Source: Calonectria ilicicola
Lineage: Eukaryota > Ascomycota > Sordariomycetes > Hypocreales > Nectriaceae
DNA length: 64,000 bases
Assembly (NCBI GenBank): GCA_020809705.1
Contig: CP085830.1
Location: 4,154,001 to 4,218,000 of the forward strand
Direction of reading: 5' to 3'
Within the stretch, counting starts at the first letter, position 1, and each line of letters starts with the position of its first letter. A model generated the notes under the pieces. That model was not told where the DNA came from. It saw only the letters and a program-made list of their open reading frames with translations, and ran no database searches. The position numbers were made by a program, and so were the translations under genes. This document shows positions 47,764-59,578 of the stretch, piece after piece.

Positions 47764-50700
47764 GGTGTTAGTCTTGGAGCACCTGGTTTATGAAAAGAAA
47801 AACGCCCATTCACGGTCATCAACTAGGAAATATTCGGCTTCATTGGGACCAGTGGGTTCTTTATATTGGTTCTAGATACACTTCATGCGGTACTATCGGC
47901 CCATGCTACTCTGCGATAGCGAGTTTAATGGACTCTCTAAGAATTGCGTGCTTGAACCTAGTCGGCGGCACCGATGCGGAGAGAGGGCCTCGGGATATCT
48001 GGTTGCTGCACATGGTGCCCCATATTTGCCCGGATGCTAGGGGTTAGAGAAATGCCAAGGACGGAACAACAGCCCCAAACATCTGTGTGTCTCCATTTAC
48101 ACTGATAACGATTTTTTAGGTGCAAATCACGCCTTTCAGGGCGGTTATTTTGGTGCTCAAGTCGGTTTCTTGGCATGCCCGGTTGCCAAGTGCAATCTCG
48201 CGAACGATGAAGCTTTTTGTCCAGCCTTGTCGAGAATCCTTCAATACCACTACATGCCTCATCAAGCAGACCCAATTTCTTACCAGTGATTCCTTTCTTT
48301 CCAGCAAGGAAACCTCTGGATCAAAGAAATCGAGGGCTCAGACACGGCTCAACTTCAACAAGTAATGTCCTGGTAACCGCACTCAGTTGGTTCAGCTAAA
48401 GAGGGTCTCGTGGGACGCGTGGCCCAAGAGCTGGCACTTGCTCGGTTTGACTTTTCAAGAAAATGAGTGGACGGTAGGTCCAACCAGCGGAGCACTGACG
48501 GGGACAACTGGAGTCTGGCAGTTCATCTTTGTCAATACCTTGTAAATGGCCCCACAAGTGATGAAAATCACTTCATTACCCAGTGTCTGGTCTAACTACA
48601 ACAATAGAGTTAACCCCACGTATACGTAACCTTAATACTAAATGTGGACCATGGTGTCCTTTAGTTTAGCGCGCCCGCCGAGGCACATTTTGCCGCACGG
48701 CTCATGAAAAGCCGGCGTGGCTCGCAGGATCCCATTGGAAACTTCGGCACTCGTTCTTCGGTCGATCTGGAAACTTGAGACCCCAAATCCCAGCCGCAGA
48801 GACTAATCGCTACCTCATTAGGCATGTGTTTGGGATTGTTATGCTAGTTTCAACTGCAAATATGCTTCATTTCAATCTAATGCCCCGTGCGAGCCTCGCC
48901 TCAGGCTAATGGAATTGGTAGTTGGTCGTGCGACCCATGCGTCTCACACAAATCCTAGTAGCTTGAATGGTACTGGTTGCATCGATGCGATTTCCCAGGG
49001 CTTCTTCGCAGGGCGTGTTTCAGATGATAACGAGATTGACTCCTGCGTAGAACTGCTCTGTCAGATTGGCGATTGTTGGTCGAAAATTTGTACAACCCCT
49101 ACCAAAGCTAAATAAGCTGGTCCCTTCACCCAAGCGACCCGCGGATAAATATGAGTTTGATGCAAGCACCATTGGGAATTTCTCGACCTTTCAGTTCCAT
49201 CACGCTTGTATTGAACGACAGTATCCCCAAGTCCGCCGTTGCAACTATTTAACACAGCCAGCAATTACGTGGTGCCATTAAACCAATGCTCGCAGTTATC
49301 TGTTGAAAAAGTCAAGTTACAAAGCTGCTCATCATCGTACAACCACCTTTCCCGGAAACCCTTGCTACCCCTTGCCAAATAAAATACATGCTCGTAGTTT
49401 TAAGATGAAGAGACTATTTATGGGCCTTCCGGTAGCTGGCCGCTTGTTTCTATCTCCGTAAAAAATAGCATCGAGGAGAGGGCTGTCTCGGTTGATGAGA
49501 GATAGCCGAGTCGTTACTCAGCGAATCTACTTCATGATTTGTATCATGGATACCCCAAGTGAACAGAAAAGAGCTACAGTGAAAGATGATCATCTTTGGG
49601 TGAAGCTAGGCTTCTTCAGAAGACATAACCAGAGAAGTATTATGAAGAGGGTCATAATTTAAAGGCATCTCAAAGCATCTCAACTGGGGAGCTAGTTCAA
49701 ATGGTAGCTAACAGTGGAGTGTTTGGCAGTTCTGTAGACTGAAAGCCTGTTTGGGTATAGAGTTTAGCTACGGGGAAGCTGAGGAGTTTGGGATTCTTAC
49801 CTGATAACTAACCACATTTTCCATTACTAGGTGAAAGACGAGCCAATGTGATCACTTGGTTACCATGTCTCAGGGGGCGGCTTAGTTTGGCCCGCGCTTT
49901 ATCGCAGAAGGATTTCGCAATCCAGGTCTGGTGGGGCTACCACTTTGCCATGAGAGAACACAAGGATCCATCTCGCTGACAAGGGTTCACTGCTTTAGGT
50001 TGGATCAGGTGTAATGGCCATGTGATTCTCCAAGGCATAGTTAGCTAATTAGCATTTGAATTACCGGGAGTTTTGACCTATCAAGCAGAACGTGGTATTG
50101 GCACATAACTCCAGAGCAATCGGCTGCATATTCGGATCCGGATTGTCGAATTTTGGGATCGCCCTTTTAAACCACATCTCATCCAAGAGTATTAGACTCA
50201 GAACCATCTTATAAATGAACCCCGTAACTTTATGTCTATCTCATTTGTGATCTTCTCTTTTCTTGCGTGCTCCAGAGTTCGGGCGCTAAGAAACCAAGTT
50301 CATTCATGTTTTCATCCTCATTGCTGCTCTAGGGCCGAGATAAAGTTTCCGTCGGAGCCTGGGTTTCAATATCTGAACTCGAACTTCCACCAGTAGCTCT
50401 AAGAGAGCTCGTTGTGTGTGTTGTACTTTGTTCAAATGCCAGTAAAATGAGGTGAAATAACAGTGTTGCCAATGAAGTCTAAGCTAGGAATGGCCCATAG
50501 TGTGAGTGCGCAAATTCCAGATGTTGCATCAAGTCTGAGCTCAGGGGCTGGCGAGGGAACCAGGGACTTGAGGTGGTTCTAAGATTCTGCGAGTGTCCGT
50601 GAAGCCAGGAAAGGCCTTCTAGCGCATTTTTTTTACTCTACTTCATCTTAAACATCCATACCAGTACGATCTCTCTGCTGATGATATTTTGGTGACTCTC

Positions 50701-50994
50701 CGAAGCCGGCATCGTTAAGGTGTTGCGCGAGAGAGACGCTTCCGATAAGCAATCAAATTAGGATCGCCGTCCACCGCTGGGGGTGAGCACTATCGTGAAA
50801 ATATCAGGGCCCAAACAATTCAATGGGGAATATATGATAAGTGGACGCAGGTGCGAAAAAAATATACGAACCTTGATATGCGGTTGAATTAATCCCCTGG
50901 CATCACATTCTTGGTCACCACGGGATCGCGCAAGAGACAAACCATGACCTCGCACCACATGAGAACAACTTTCGCCTCGACAGCCAATCAAATC
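47764..50994. other. Gene-poor stretch left of the tRNA gene
   Basis: More than 3 kb downstream of the OPT start codon shows only short frames (about 60-105 codons) without motifs or usable exon pairs. A 105-codon minus frame at 47958-48275 has no family resemblance. It holds the OPT promoter near 47764-48100. The base composition is normal, so it is not RIP-degraded. Confidence 0.4.
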
Positions 50995-51085
50995 GGGCGA
51001 ATGGTTTAGTGGTATAATACTCCCTTAGCATGTTCTGTCCGAATAAACTTGGGAGTGGTCCAGGGTTCGATTCCCTGTTCGTCCA
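50995..51085 (+). tRNA. tRNA-Ala (AGC), with intron
   Basis: A full cloverleaf can be drawn. The acceptor arms GGGCGAA (50995-51001) and TTCGTCC (51078-51084) pair with a G3-U70 wobble, followed by A73. The D arm is GTTT-AGTGGTAT-AAT. The anticodon stem is CTCCC (51020-51024) with GGGAG (51051-51055). The T arm is CAGGG-TTCGATT-CCCTG. The loop reads TT-AGC-A, so the anticodon is AGC (51027-51029), and a 19-base intron (51031-51049) sits at the standard 37/38 position. G3-U70 is the classical alanine identity element, which agrees with AGC. The D arm and general shape look more like fungal tRNA-Pro, which is odd. The mature length would be 72. Confidence 0.8.
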
Positions 51086-52513
51086 AATTAGGTGGTTTGA
51101 TTCCATCAGAGGTCCTCTTTTTTGCCAGGGTATGTTAGTCAAAACGAACCCGGTTTTTCTTTTTGTTAGTTAAAACGGACATAAAGTGAGGTTAAACACT
51201 CTATCGCTCTGATACTTCGGGGGAATCCTGGTTAAGCCTGCCACCTGACTTATCGCCTAGTAAAATATAGAAAATGCGAAGGTGGATTGAATCGTCTCTG
51301 TAAGAAGCACAATTCGACCAATCCAAGCTAATGACGACGCAATGATCGGACCTTCCGGGCACATATGAAAAGACTCGGTGATGAGTTCAAATGATGGTAT
51401 TTCTGCGGTGTCACAAACCTACAAAGTAGTCAGCAAAAGAGGAGTACCAAAGGAGGGGTTTTCGCGAGGTCCATTTTCATTTACTTGGACTTCTCTGATC
51501 ATAATGTTGAATATAGTTGCGCATTTGGTGAATAAGATATATAGGCTCTAAGGTAGTTAGCAATAGAAGAAGAAAACTGGTCTGTGATGTCATCTTAGGC
51601 ATAATGCAACGATTTTATACCCAGAACGTCCATACGTGATCGTGTCGTAGATTTTCGTAACTTTGTCGCCCATCCTCGATCTCAAACAGGTTTTCGCTTG
51701 TCTAGGCAGTTGCGAAGGAAGTCGGTAAGTCCTAAGAGTAACTAGTGAGAAATAATTAAGTCGAACTGTTAGTCAAGAATGGATGTTACGTCGGGTATTG
51801 TTTAGATGCTAGTGACTGGCTACGCACAAGGCGATTCGACGCAAAAGAAACATGGGATTAAATGCCCACTCGATTACCAGACTTTCCATTTCAAAATAGG
51901 AATATTTTTATGAAGCCATCTAATTTATAAAGAAAAATGCTTAACTTGAAGTGATGGTCCAACCCGGGATCGCCCCGGATAATCAGAAGTCAAGGTTTAG
52001 GGTAGCCTCGCACACATATTTTGTCACATTGCCGGCTACGGAAAAAGTGAAGTGAACACTCCTCTGATGCGTAGTGCAATGGTGGCCTATATCCCGTTTG
52101 ACATATTTTGAGTCTTGGAAATTAAACATCTTCATGGTGACGTGTGTTCAACAAACATATCTTTACTCTCAAATTGACTAAACTATGAAATTTCTCATTT
52201 GTAAATCAATTCGTGAGTGATTCTGCCATTCTGACCGATCACAGCATAATAAGAGCGGATGGCGACATCGGCAACTAAGGACGCGACAAATGAAATGGAC
52301 TCTATAATGCAGACTAAGCAATAAATAATCCAGATCTGTGTGCATCCCACATTGCAACATTGCGGGGAAGAGGCACGATGATCACATGCTGCTGATTTAT
52401 AAACTGCTCCAAATTCTAGTATCTACCCGTGTAACGTAGATGTTAATTTTTTAGCTGTCATTAAGATTACTTTGAATTGTTTTTACCATCATTAAATTAT
52501 TCCACCAAAAAGC
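51086..52513. other. Gene-poor stretch right of the tRNA gene
   Basis: About 1.4 kb without a supported gene. Near 51958-52000 the minus strand has a T-arm-like segment (CCGGGGCGATCCCGG) beside GACTTCTGATTA, which could be the remains of a tRNA, but no acceptor stem can be formed. The last few hundred bases are presumably the promoter of the TauD-type gene. Confidence 0.4.
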
Positions 52514-53951
52514 ATGACAGCGGAAGTAGTAGCACCTCCCATTCCGGTTGGACCTGTCGGGCAGCCCGATATTGCTTACGCCCCAGACTACGAGAAGTAC
52601 CTTGCGCGGGTCAAGCACCGCCAAGACACCGAAGTCCTGGAAAAATCCCTGCCTTCTGGGTTCCCCCAAAAGCTGGTTTCGGATCTAGTCTGGGATGGCC
52701 GAGATTTGTCCAAGTCGTATGACTGGAACTATTATTTGACAGAGGAGGACACCAAGGAGCTTGATGAGGCCCTGAGACAGTTCAAGTGTAAGACATCCTT
52801 GTTGCTCGTTCTATCACACAGTAATATACTAAGGCAGTCACAATTTAGCTCTAAATATATCTCTTGGGCATATCAACCAAGAGACATTTGTTCTCCCGAA
52901 GCTGCATGACAAACTGCGCGCCATATCCAAAGAAATACACCAAGGCCACGGCTTCAAGGTTGTTCGTGGTGTGCCAGTGGATAAATATACCCGGGAAGAA
53001 AACCTCATCGTCTATGCCGGAATCGCATCGCACATCGCTCCAATACGTGGCAGGCAAGATCACCTCTGGCAGGGCCAGCCCGCCGATGTTGTCGTTTTCC
53101 ATATAAAAGACATTACGAAAGAGGTTGACGCCAACAGGATTGGCGCACCGGCCTATACTTCCGAAAAGCAAGTTTTCCACACAGATTCTGGTGACGTGAT
53201 TGCTCTTTTTGCGCTTGGGGAAGCTGAAGAAGGAGGTCAAAGTTTTCTTTCTAGTAGCTGGCATGTGTATAATGAGATAGCCGCAACTCGGCCCGATCTG
53301 ATTCGTACGCTCGCAGAGCCGTGGGCATCCGAGGAGTAAGTGAGCTCGAAATTGGTGCGTGTTTAAGCTAAAATTCACATTTGGGTAGGCTTGGAAAAGC
53401 TGGGAAACGATATACCTTGCGCCCGTTGTTGCATCATCAACCCGCCACTGGCGACACACCTGAACGACTCATCATCCAGTACGCTCGTCGCAGATTCACG
53501 GGATACTGGGGTCTTCCAAGATCGGAGGATATTCCTCCCATAACCGAGGCTCAAGCGGAAGCTCTGGATACTTTGCACTTCCTAGCTGAAAAGTACGCCG
53601 CGTCGCTGGATTTCCACAAGGGGGACATTCAATTCGTGAACAATCTGAGCATTTTCCACGCGCGTGGGGGGTTTAAGGACTCAGAAGACAAGCAGTAAGT
53701 GGATAGGTATCTGAAATACAAATTAATGCAACTCGGCTAACACTTTTTCGTCAAGGCGCCATCTTGTTCGCCTGTGGCTACGCGATCCCGAGCTTGCGTG
53801 GAAGACACCTGACGTGCTCAAACCGAGGTGGGACAATGTTTACCAGGGTGTGACACCAGAGAAAACAGTGTTCCCGCTTCAACCGACTCTCAGGAGTAGC
53901 AGTGATGCTTCAAGTATGAAGGCTGCCCAACGGGTTGGCGCCACATCCTAG
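52514..53951 (+). CDS. TauD/TfdA-type 2-oxoglutarate dioxygenase
   Basis: An Fe(II)/2-oxoglutarate-dependent oxygenase. TauD relatives hydroxylate taurine or other sulfonates and release sulfite, but fungal members act on varied substrates. Four exons (52514-52787, 52849-53335, 53389-53694, 53756-53951) give 420 residues with matching phases. The first two iron ligands are in the HTD of QVFHTDSGDVIALFALG. The third His is in FVNNLSIFHARGGF. The 2-oxoglutarate arginine is likely in RHLVRLWLRDPE, which the last exon supplies. The N-terminal segment has LPSGFPQKLVSDLVWDGRDL, typical of the fungal subgroup. No signal peptide. It precedes a LAT-type permease on the same strand, with 1 kb between. 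Confidence 0.93.
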
Positions 53952-54977
53952 GGCCAGCCCACGCTGGATCACGGGTGCTTTATAGTTCTAGAGGAGTGAC
54001 TTGGACATGGACAGGACCAAGGACAGAATGAAGTCACTGGTATGTGAACCTAAATTTATGCAGTTGACGCGGCATTTTCCTAGTCCAACTTATTTGACTA
54101 TATTTGACGTCGGTCTATGTTTGCAGTCTGGTAGTGACTAGCTATATACCACAGCTCGTTGGAATGACAGGACATTCTGAACTAACATGGACTAATGCGA
54201 AACTGTCTTGACCGGGCATACTCTTCCTTATGGCTCGGTAAAATGCCCTAGGATGGAGATACGTTGCATCGCCCGTGCCCCGCTTTGCTTTATCGGTTGG
54301 CTTCCCCAGTTAGTAGATCCCATCACATCAACTTGAGAATAATGACGACATTCTCATCCTGGAAACCCCATCCCAAAATCTCCGATCCGATTTGACGGAA
54401 AAAAGACACAATGGACTTTTTTACCATCGTGTCAGCAATAATCGCCCCATATATCTCCATTAAACGAGCTTTAGTTGTCTTCCTTAAGCTTAAACACAAG
54501 CTAGAAGATTGAGAATTGTCATAGTTTGCTGGCTACCCCGGTTTCAATTACCAATCTGGAAACCACCATTTTCCTGTGACGCGATATCAGTTGCGTTATC
54601 TATCCCTTGAATCGAGAAATTGACCCTGCACCGTTGCATCTGGCCCATTCCGCTATCTCTACATCCCGCTCGGTCTTAAGTTGGAAGTCGATGACCCTGC
54701 GATGGACCAACTGTCGTCCCATTCACATGCAAAGATGCAAGCAAGGGGTTGCATGTTCCGTGAACTTTTGCAATCAGGCATTACGTATGCACCTCTATTG
54801 ACATGTCTCGCCATTAACCAAATTGATTGGACAGTTTGTGCTTCTGTCGTTCATTGGAATGCTGTATATATTCTCTTTTGCAGACGCCTGTCATTGTTGC
54901 GGCTGTAGATTCCCTGTGCATCCCATTTTCGAAAATTCCAGCCAGCACCACCCTCGAGGTTGTAAAGTGACTCCAGA
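53952..54977. promoter_or_regulatory. Spacer between dioxygenase and permease
   Basis: About 1 kb that holds the 3' end of the dioxygenase transcript and the promoter of the permease. Short frames at 54607-54908 have no motif and run into the permease leader. No gene is seen. Confidence 0.4.
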
Positions 54978-57204
54978 ATGTCGTTCTGGCGCCGGCCATT
55001 TAGCCATCGCAGCGGCGACGCGCAGCAAGTGGATGAACGAGGGGTGCAAGACACTAACGGTGCAGAGTTTTCAGACGGAAGCGTCCACTATGTAGTCGGA
55101 AAAGCCGGCAATGACTCAGAAGTCTCGTACCAGGATGCTATCGGTGCGCCTGTTGAAGTCGACTCTCCGTTGGGATACACGGTCGGTCCTGTGACCATCA
55201 TTTTTCTAAACATTAGTAAAATGATTGGTACAGGCATATTTTCCACGCGTAAGCCGCCATAATTAATAACTTCAGTCATTCTAGTCAGGAACCCTGACAG
55301 GACGCAGCATCCAGTATTTTGAAGGGCACCGGCAGTATTGGGTTGAGCCTGGTCTATTGGGCGCTCGGATTTGTGACCTCCATCACCGCGTTTTCTGTAT
55401 ACTTGGAATTCGCTTCATACTTTCCCAACCGTTCAGGCTCAGAAGTTGTGTACTTGGAGCAGGCCTTTCCGTCCCCTCGATGGCTGTTTCCAACCGCCTT
55501 TGCTTTTCAGGCTGTTGTTCTCTCATTCAGCAGCGCCAACGCCGTTGGTAAATTACAACAGGCAACTAAAGCATGGAACCTGGCTAACCTTTGAAAGTAT
55601 TTGCTGAATACCTCTTCAGCATCGGCACCCATGATCCCACTGACTGGGAGTTGAAGGGGGTAGCCATTGCTGGCTACACCTTGGCCGTGTTAAGTAAGCT
55701 GCATTGAGGTCTTTCGCGCATTTATTAGGTGTTAATTATGCTCAGTTGTGGCACTGCATACCAGATATGCATATTGGTTCTCGAACGCAATCGGAATTAT
55801 CAAGGTGGTTACCCTACTTCTCATCGTTATTGCCGGTTTTGTAGTTCTCGGAGGGAACACATCAGTCGAGAATCCGACACAGAACTTCCACAATTCCTTC
55901 GAGGGAAAGGCAACGCCCTATGGTCTCACCAATGCTCTATACAAGATTATTTTCGCATATGCGGGCTATGAGAATGCATTTAACGTGGTGAACGAAGTCA
56001 AGGTAGGAATACAAATCTGAGACTCTGGCATTCTATTATCGCTAACTCTAATCGGTTAGAATCCCGTTAAGCAAATCAAGAAAAATGGTCTCATTGCGCT
56101 CTCAACAGTTACTATCCTTTACATCCTGACAGTCGTCGCCTATTACGCTGCTGGTAGGTTGCGTTGAGTAATGAATGCATATATGCCAGATAAATAACTA
56201 AAATATGAAACTAGTCCCGAAAGCCGACATTCTAGCCGCTGACCAGACCACGGCCACCTTATTCTTTAATAATGTTTTTGGATCTAGTGCCGCTTCTCGA
56301 GGTCTTAACTTTCTCATCTCCTTGAGCGCTTTGGGCAACTTGATTGTTGTGCTTATCGGATCATCCCGTATTGTCCGAGAATGTGGGAGGTGAGCATCTA
56401 TCATTTCTGGGAATTTATAGCCCTATTACTTATTATTTGATAGACAAGGAGTTCTTCCATGGCCTCGGTTTTGGGCCTCGACCCGCCCATTCGGGACTGC
56501 GCTAGGACCGTACCTGGCGAAGTGGATTATCACAATCATCATGATTTTAGCACCCCCGGCCGGAGATGCCTTCAATTTCAGTCGGTCGCCCCATTGGAAA
56601 TATTTCGTTGGCCGCTATTAATTTCTGGAATAGTCACCGATCTGAAAATTTACCCCGCTGCTTTCTTCGACTTTTTGATGGCAATTGGCCTCATCATTAT
56701 CCGACGTCGACGCAAGCGCCTTGGTCTTCCTCCTCCTACATTTAGGGCATGGGATTTGGCGATGGCCTTCAACATTCTCAAGAATATTTACCTCCTCGTC
56801 ATGCCTTGGTATCCCCCTGACGGTGGCCCTTACTCTGGTGATGTGAGCTTTTGGTATGCCACTTATGCTGCCGTTGGTCTTGGAGTGTGAGTACCTGAAA
56901 TCGCAAAGAATTTCAATTAGACCGAGCCTAACAGTTTTTTAGTCTACTTGCCTGCGGTGGGTATCACTGGCTCTGGACCCATGGTATCCCAAAGTTGCGC
57001 GGATATAGACTTCGTCAAGAGATTATTTTCTTTGAAGATGGCGCTCAGAGCCAAAGGCTAGTCAAGGTACCCATCGCAGAGTTGGAGGCTTGGGACGCCA
57101 CCCATGATCACTCTGGACACCTTCTGACTGCCCAAGCACAAGAGGAAATCATCAAAGAGAGTAAAAGCGAGGGCACTGATTCGATCAAAGATCAAGCCAA
57201 ATGA
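54978..57204 (+). CDS. LAT-type amino-acid permease, methionine-permease-like
   Basis: A plasma-membrane APC-superfamily transporter resembling yeast Mup1/Mup3. Nine exons (54978-55248, 55308-55547, 55598-55693, 55746-56002, 56060-56153, 56215-56389, 56444-56580, 56634-56886, 56943-57204) give 594 residues, with all phases consistent. After an acidic N terminus, helix 1 reads FLNISKMIGTGIFSTPSSIL, the GxG-type substrate loop of the LAT family, whose proline comes from the first splice. IIFAYAGYENAFNVVNEVKN is the conserved helix-6 region, and RIVRECGRQGVLPWPRFWAS is the cytosolic loop seen in Mup1-type proteins. About 12 helices are apparent. The C-terminal tail is hydrophilic with several lysines and glutamates, suited to endocytic control. 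Substrate preference cannot be read from sequence alone. Confidence 0.93.
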
Positions 57205-58201
57205 TATGTAAATGGTGCCCTCAATACAACATAATATTGCTTGGGTGCTTTACCTTTTCTTCCGACAGGGCCATCATTGGATCTCAGATTTTATGCTGCG
57301 CATTCTTCTCCTCCATTCTACCACATAGTAAAACAATTGAGCCTCGTTAGAAAGCTTTGATAAATGGGTCAGACCTCAGAAAGTTTGAACAAGGGTGTGA
57401 CGCTGTGGGGGCTGGAAAGCGCACCATATTTTTCGCGCTGTGATTCTCGTCCGACAGCTGCATCGACGCCAAAGTCAGCAGCCAAAGTGGAACGATGTGC
57501 CTGTGATTGGGCAATGGGAAAATTCAGTCATTAGTGGTCTGTACAAGACGTGGCAGAGGTGGGCCCAGAATCCGAGTGTTTCGAGTTGTGCATACAGGAA
57601 ACAAGGGTCAGGCCTGTTGAGTCTCGCTGCCGGCAGAGACCCGGCCACGGGGAATATGCGCCGTTGAGCGTGACAGGTGCTAGCGACGATCAATGCCGAT
57701 GGGTTGCAGCATGAGTCTTTGCAGGAGTCTGCCCGCAAGATGCGAGCTTCTCAACTGTTCAAGCACCTCGATGGATTCCATTTTCAATATGGTTCTCAAA
57801 AACATAGCATAATACACGATGCATGAACTGCTTCAAATGCAGTGGCTGAATGTTGCTTTCAAATGGGAATCCACCCGGTATCTTCATGTAATCATTTTCT
57901 ATAAAACCAAACAAGTACATATTGCTCCTGTGCAGATAAATCATATCATTCATAATCATAACAACCTGGGTAAGAGTTTCCGTGAACCAAATAAATGACG
58001 CCTGTCCAACTCTGAAAAGTGCCCGATGATAACCAAGAGACCCTCTTGGTCTGTTTTTTTTTTCTCGTATCCCTGGTTCGGGCGAGATGATTGTACATTC
58101 AATTGCCATGGTTCTGCTTTTTTTTTTATATCAGATTCTTCATTCTCGCATCTTCGATTCGCTCAGCTATAGCCGCCATTCTATGTAGCCATGCGATTCC
58201 T
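57205..58201. other. Convergent 3' spacer, no gene seen
   Basis: About 1 kb between convergent stops of the permease and the proline-rich gene. A 116-codon minus frame at 57759-58109 has no recognisable motif and lies where the 3' end of the neighbour is expected. T-runs are at about 58052 and 58118. Confidence 0.4.
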
Positions 58202-59578
58202 CTATGCCTTTTGAAGGTAGGTGAGGCGAGGGGGAGCAAGGGTGATGACAGTCTTGGGTGGGAGACCAGAAGCGAGTACCGACTTGGGAGCATCCATCAA
58301 CTTGGGTGGGGGAGCTGTATGAGGGGGCGGAGCAGTTGAAGGAGCAAAGACGGTAATCAAGGCTAGAATGACGATTGGGGCCAGAGCAACAATGGGAAGA
58401 GGAGCAGCTTCTGGACGAGGTGCCAGAGGTGGGATGGGAGCGGCGTCCGGCGCCGGTGCAACCTCTGGAGCAGGGAGAACCGATGGACGAGGGGCAACAC
58501 CAGGAGCAGCAGCAACTGGAGGGCTTGGTACCACCGAGGGCTTAGAGACTTGGGTTGAAGTCAGTTGAACACCAGGTGCTTGGAGAGCCTTGGGAACGTA
58601 GTCATAGCTAGGCAACCTAGAAGCATCAGGAGCTCGAGAGATGGAGGGCTTCTCATGAACCAGCGACGTTGCAAGAGCTACTGGGGCTTTAGAAACAGCC
58701 GGTGGTGCAGCAGCCGGTGCAGTAGGCCTTGCAACCGGAGGCGCAGGCGCCGCAGGCTTTGTAACAGGAGGTGCGGTAACTGGAGGCGTGGCCGGCTTGG
58801 CAACTGGAGGCGTGACTGGCTTTGCAACGGGAGGTGTTGGTGCAACAGGCTTTGCCGCGGGAGGTGCAGCAACTGGAGGTGTAACTGGCTTGGCAACCGG
58901 TGGTGCGGTAACTGGAGGTGCAGCCGGTTTCTCAACTGGCGGTGCAACTGGCGGTGCAATTGAAGGTGGTGCAGCTGGTGGTGTAGCTACCCGTGCGGGC
59001 GTTTCAGTCCGCTCAGGAGTTACAGTGTCTGCTGCAGAGGGCTCTCGAGGTCGAGGCTGGGGGACAGCGACAATTGGTGCCTCCACGACAGGGCTCACAG
59101 GAGCCTGCACCTCTGGGGACTCGGGCACAGCAGCCAGAGGAGGAGAGTTCTCAACGTTTCTAAGTGGTGATGGGGGCGATGGCGAACGACGAGCTGGGGG
59201 TGAATGGGGCGAAGGAGGTGAAGGAGGGGCTTCCACCTTGTTCACTTCCTTCTTGGGACGCACTGTTCTCTGCTTCTCAGGCTCGACCTTGGGCCTGGTT
59301 CTCTCCTTTGCGGGCGAAGTTGGTGTGCGTGGGAATTCGCCCTTGGTGAGCGACGCAGTTGAGGAGCGACGGCCCAGCTTGTTGGAGGGGCGTCGGCTCA
59401 GAGTAGGCGTTGTTGGGCGACCGTTGGAGGTCGGAGTTCCTGGACGTCCACTCTTGGGAGTTGGGGGACGTTCAGGTTGAGGTCGTCGAACGGGACTGAC
59501 CCTTCGACTGGACGACTGGGTGGCCGCCGCAAAGCGAGGAGAGGCGGGAGCGTCTGAAGCCATTGTTGGTGGAGTCAA
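58202..59578 (-). CDS. Proline-rich disordered protein with repeats
   Basis: A single exon of 458 codons, or 453 if the second Met (MASDAPASPRF) is used. The first 120 residues are Ser/Pro/Arg-rich, with SPVRRPQPERPPTPKSGRPG and RRPSNKLGRRSSTASLTKG, which look like phosphorylation-site clusters. The middle is built of imperfect repeats of APPVAKPVTPPV type (about residues 200-310, bases 58650-58980). The whole is predicted disordered, with SH3-ligand-like PxxP stretches. The C-terminal part has a hydrophobic VALAPIVILALITVFAPS run of about 18 residues, which could be a membrane anchor. No known family. The opposite strand is open for 230 codons over the repeats, a mirror effect of the GC-rich repeats. 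Further exons are not visible. Confidence 0.65.
   Translation of the reverse strand: MTPPTMASDAPASPRFAAATQSSSRRVSPVRRPQPERPPTPKSGRPGTPTSNGRPTTPTLSRRPSNKLGRRSSTASLTKGEFPRTPTSPAKERTRPKVEPEKQRTVRPKKEVNKVEAPPSPPSPHSPPARRSPSPPSPLRNVENSPPLAAVPESPEVQAPVSPVVEAPIVAVPQPRPREPSAADTVTPERTETPARVATPPAAPPSIAPPVAPPVEKPAAPPVTAPPVAKPVTPPVAAPPAAKPVAPTPPVAKPVTPPVAKPATPPVTAPPVTKPAAPAPPVARPTAPAAAPPAVSKAPVALATSLVHEKPSISRAPDASRLPSYDYVPKALQAPGVQLTSTQVSKPSVVPSPPVAAAPGVAPRPSVLPAPEVAPAPDAAPIPPLAPRPEAAPLPIVALAPIVILALITVFAPSTAPPPHTAPPPKLMDAPKSVLASGLPPKTVITLAPPRLTYLQKA
58650..58985 (-). repeat. Imperfect Pro-Val/Ala-Pro coding repeats
   Basis: Units of roughly 12-15 codons centred on PPVAKPVTPP, PPVTAPPV and PAAPPV recur across this stretch of the proline-rich gene. 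Their DNA is similar enough to make the complement open as well. Such tracts often change length by slippage. Confidence 0.65.

Noticed and set aside
49685..49780. GAGCTAGTTCAAATGGTAGC resembling a tRNA 5' half
   Set aside because: No matching acceptor 3' strand or T arm follows, so no cloverleaf can be drawn.
51958..52020. tRNA-like segment on the minus strand
   Set aside because: A T-arm-like hairpin and an anticodon-like GACTTCTGAT can be seen, but the T loop lacks TTC and no acceptor stem forms; at best it is a remnant.
58788..59480. 230-codon glycine-rich plus-strand frame
   Set aside because: It mirrors the proline-rich repeats of the minus-strand gene and its composition is explained by the complement of CCN codons.
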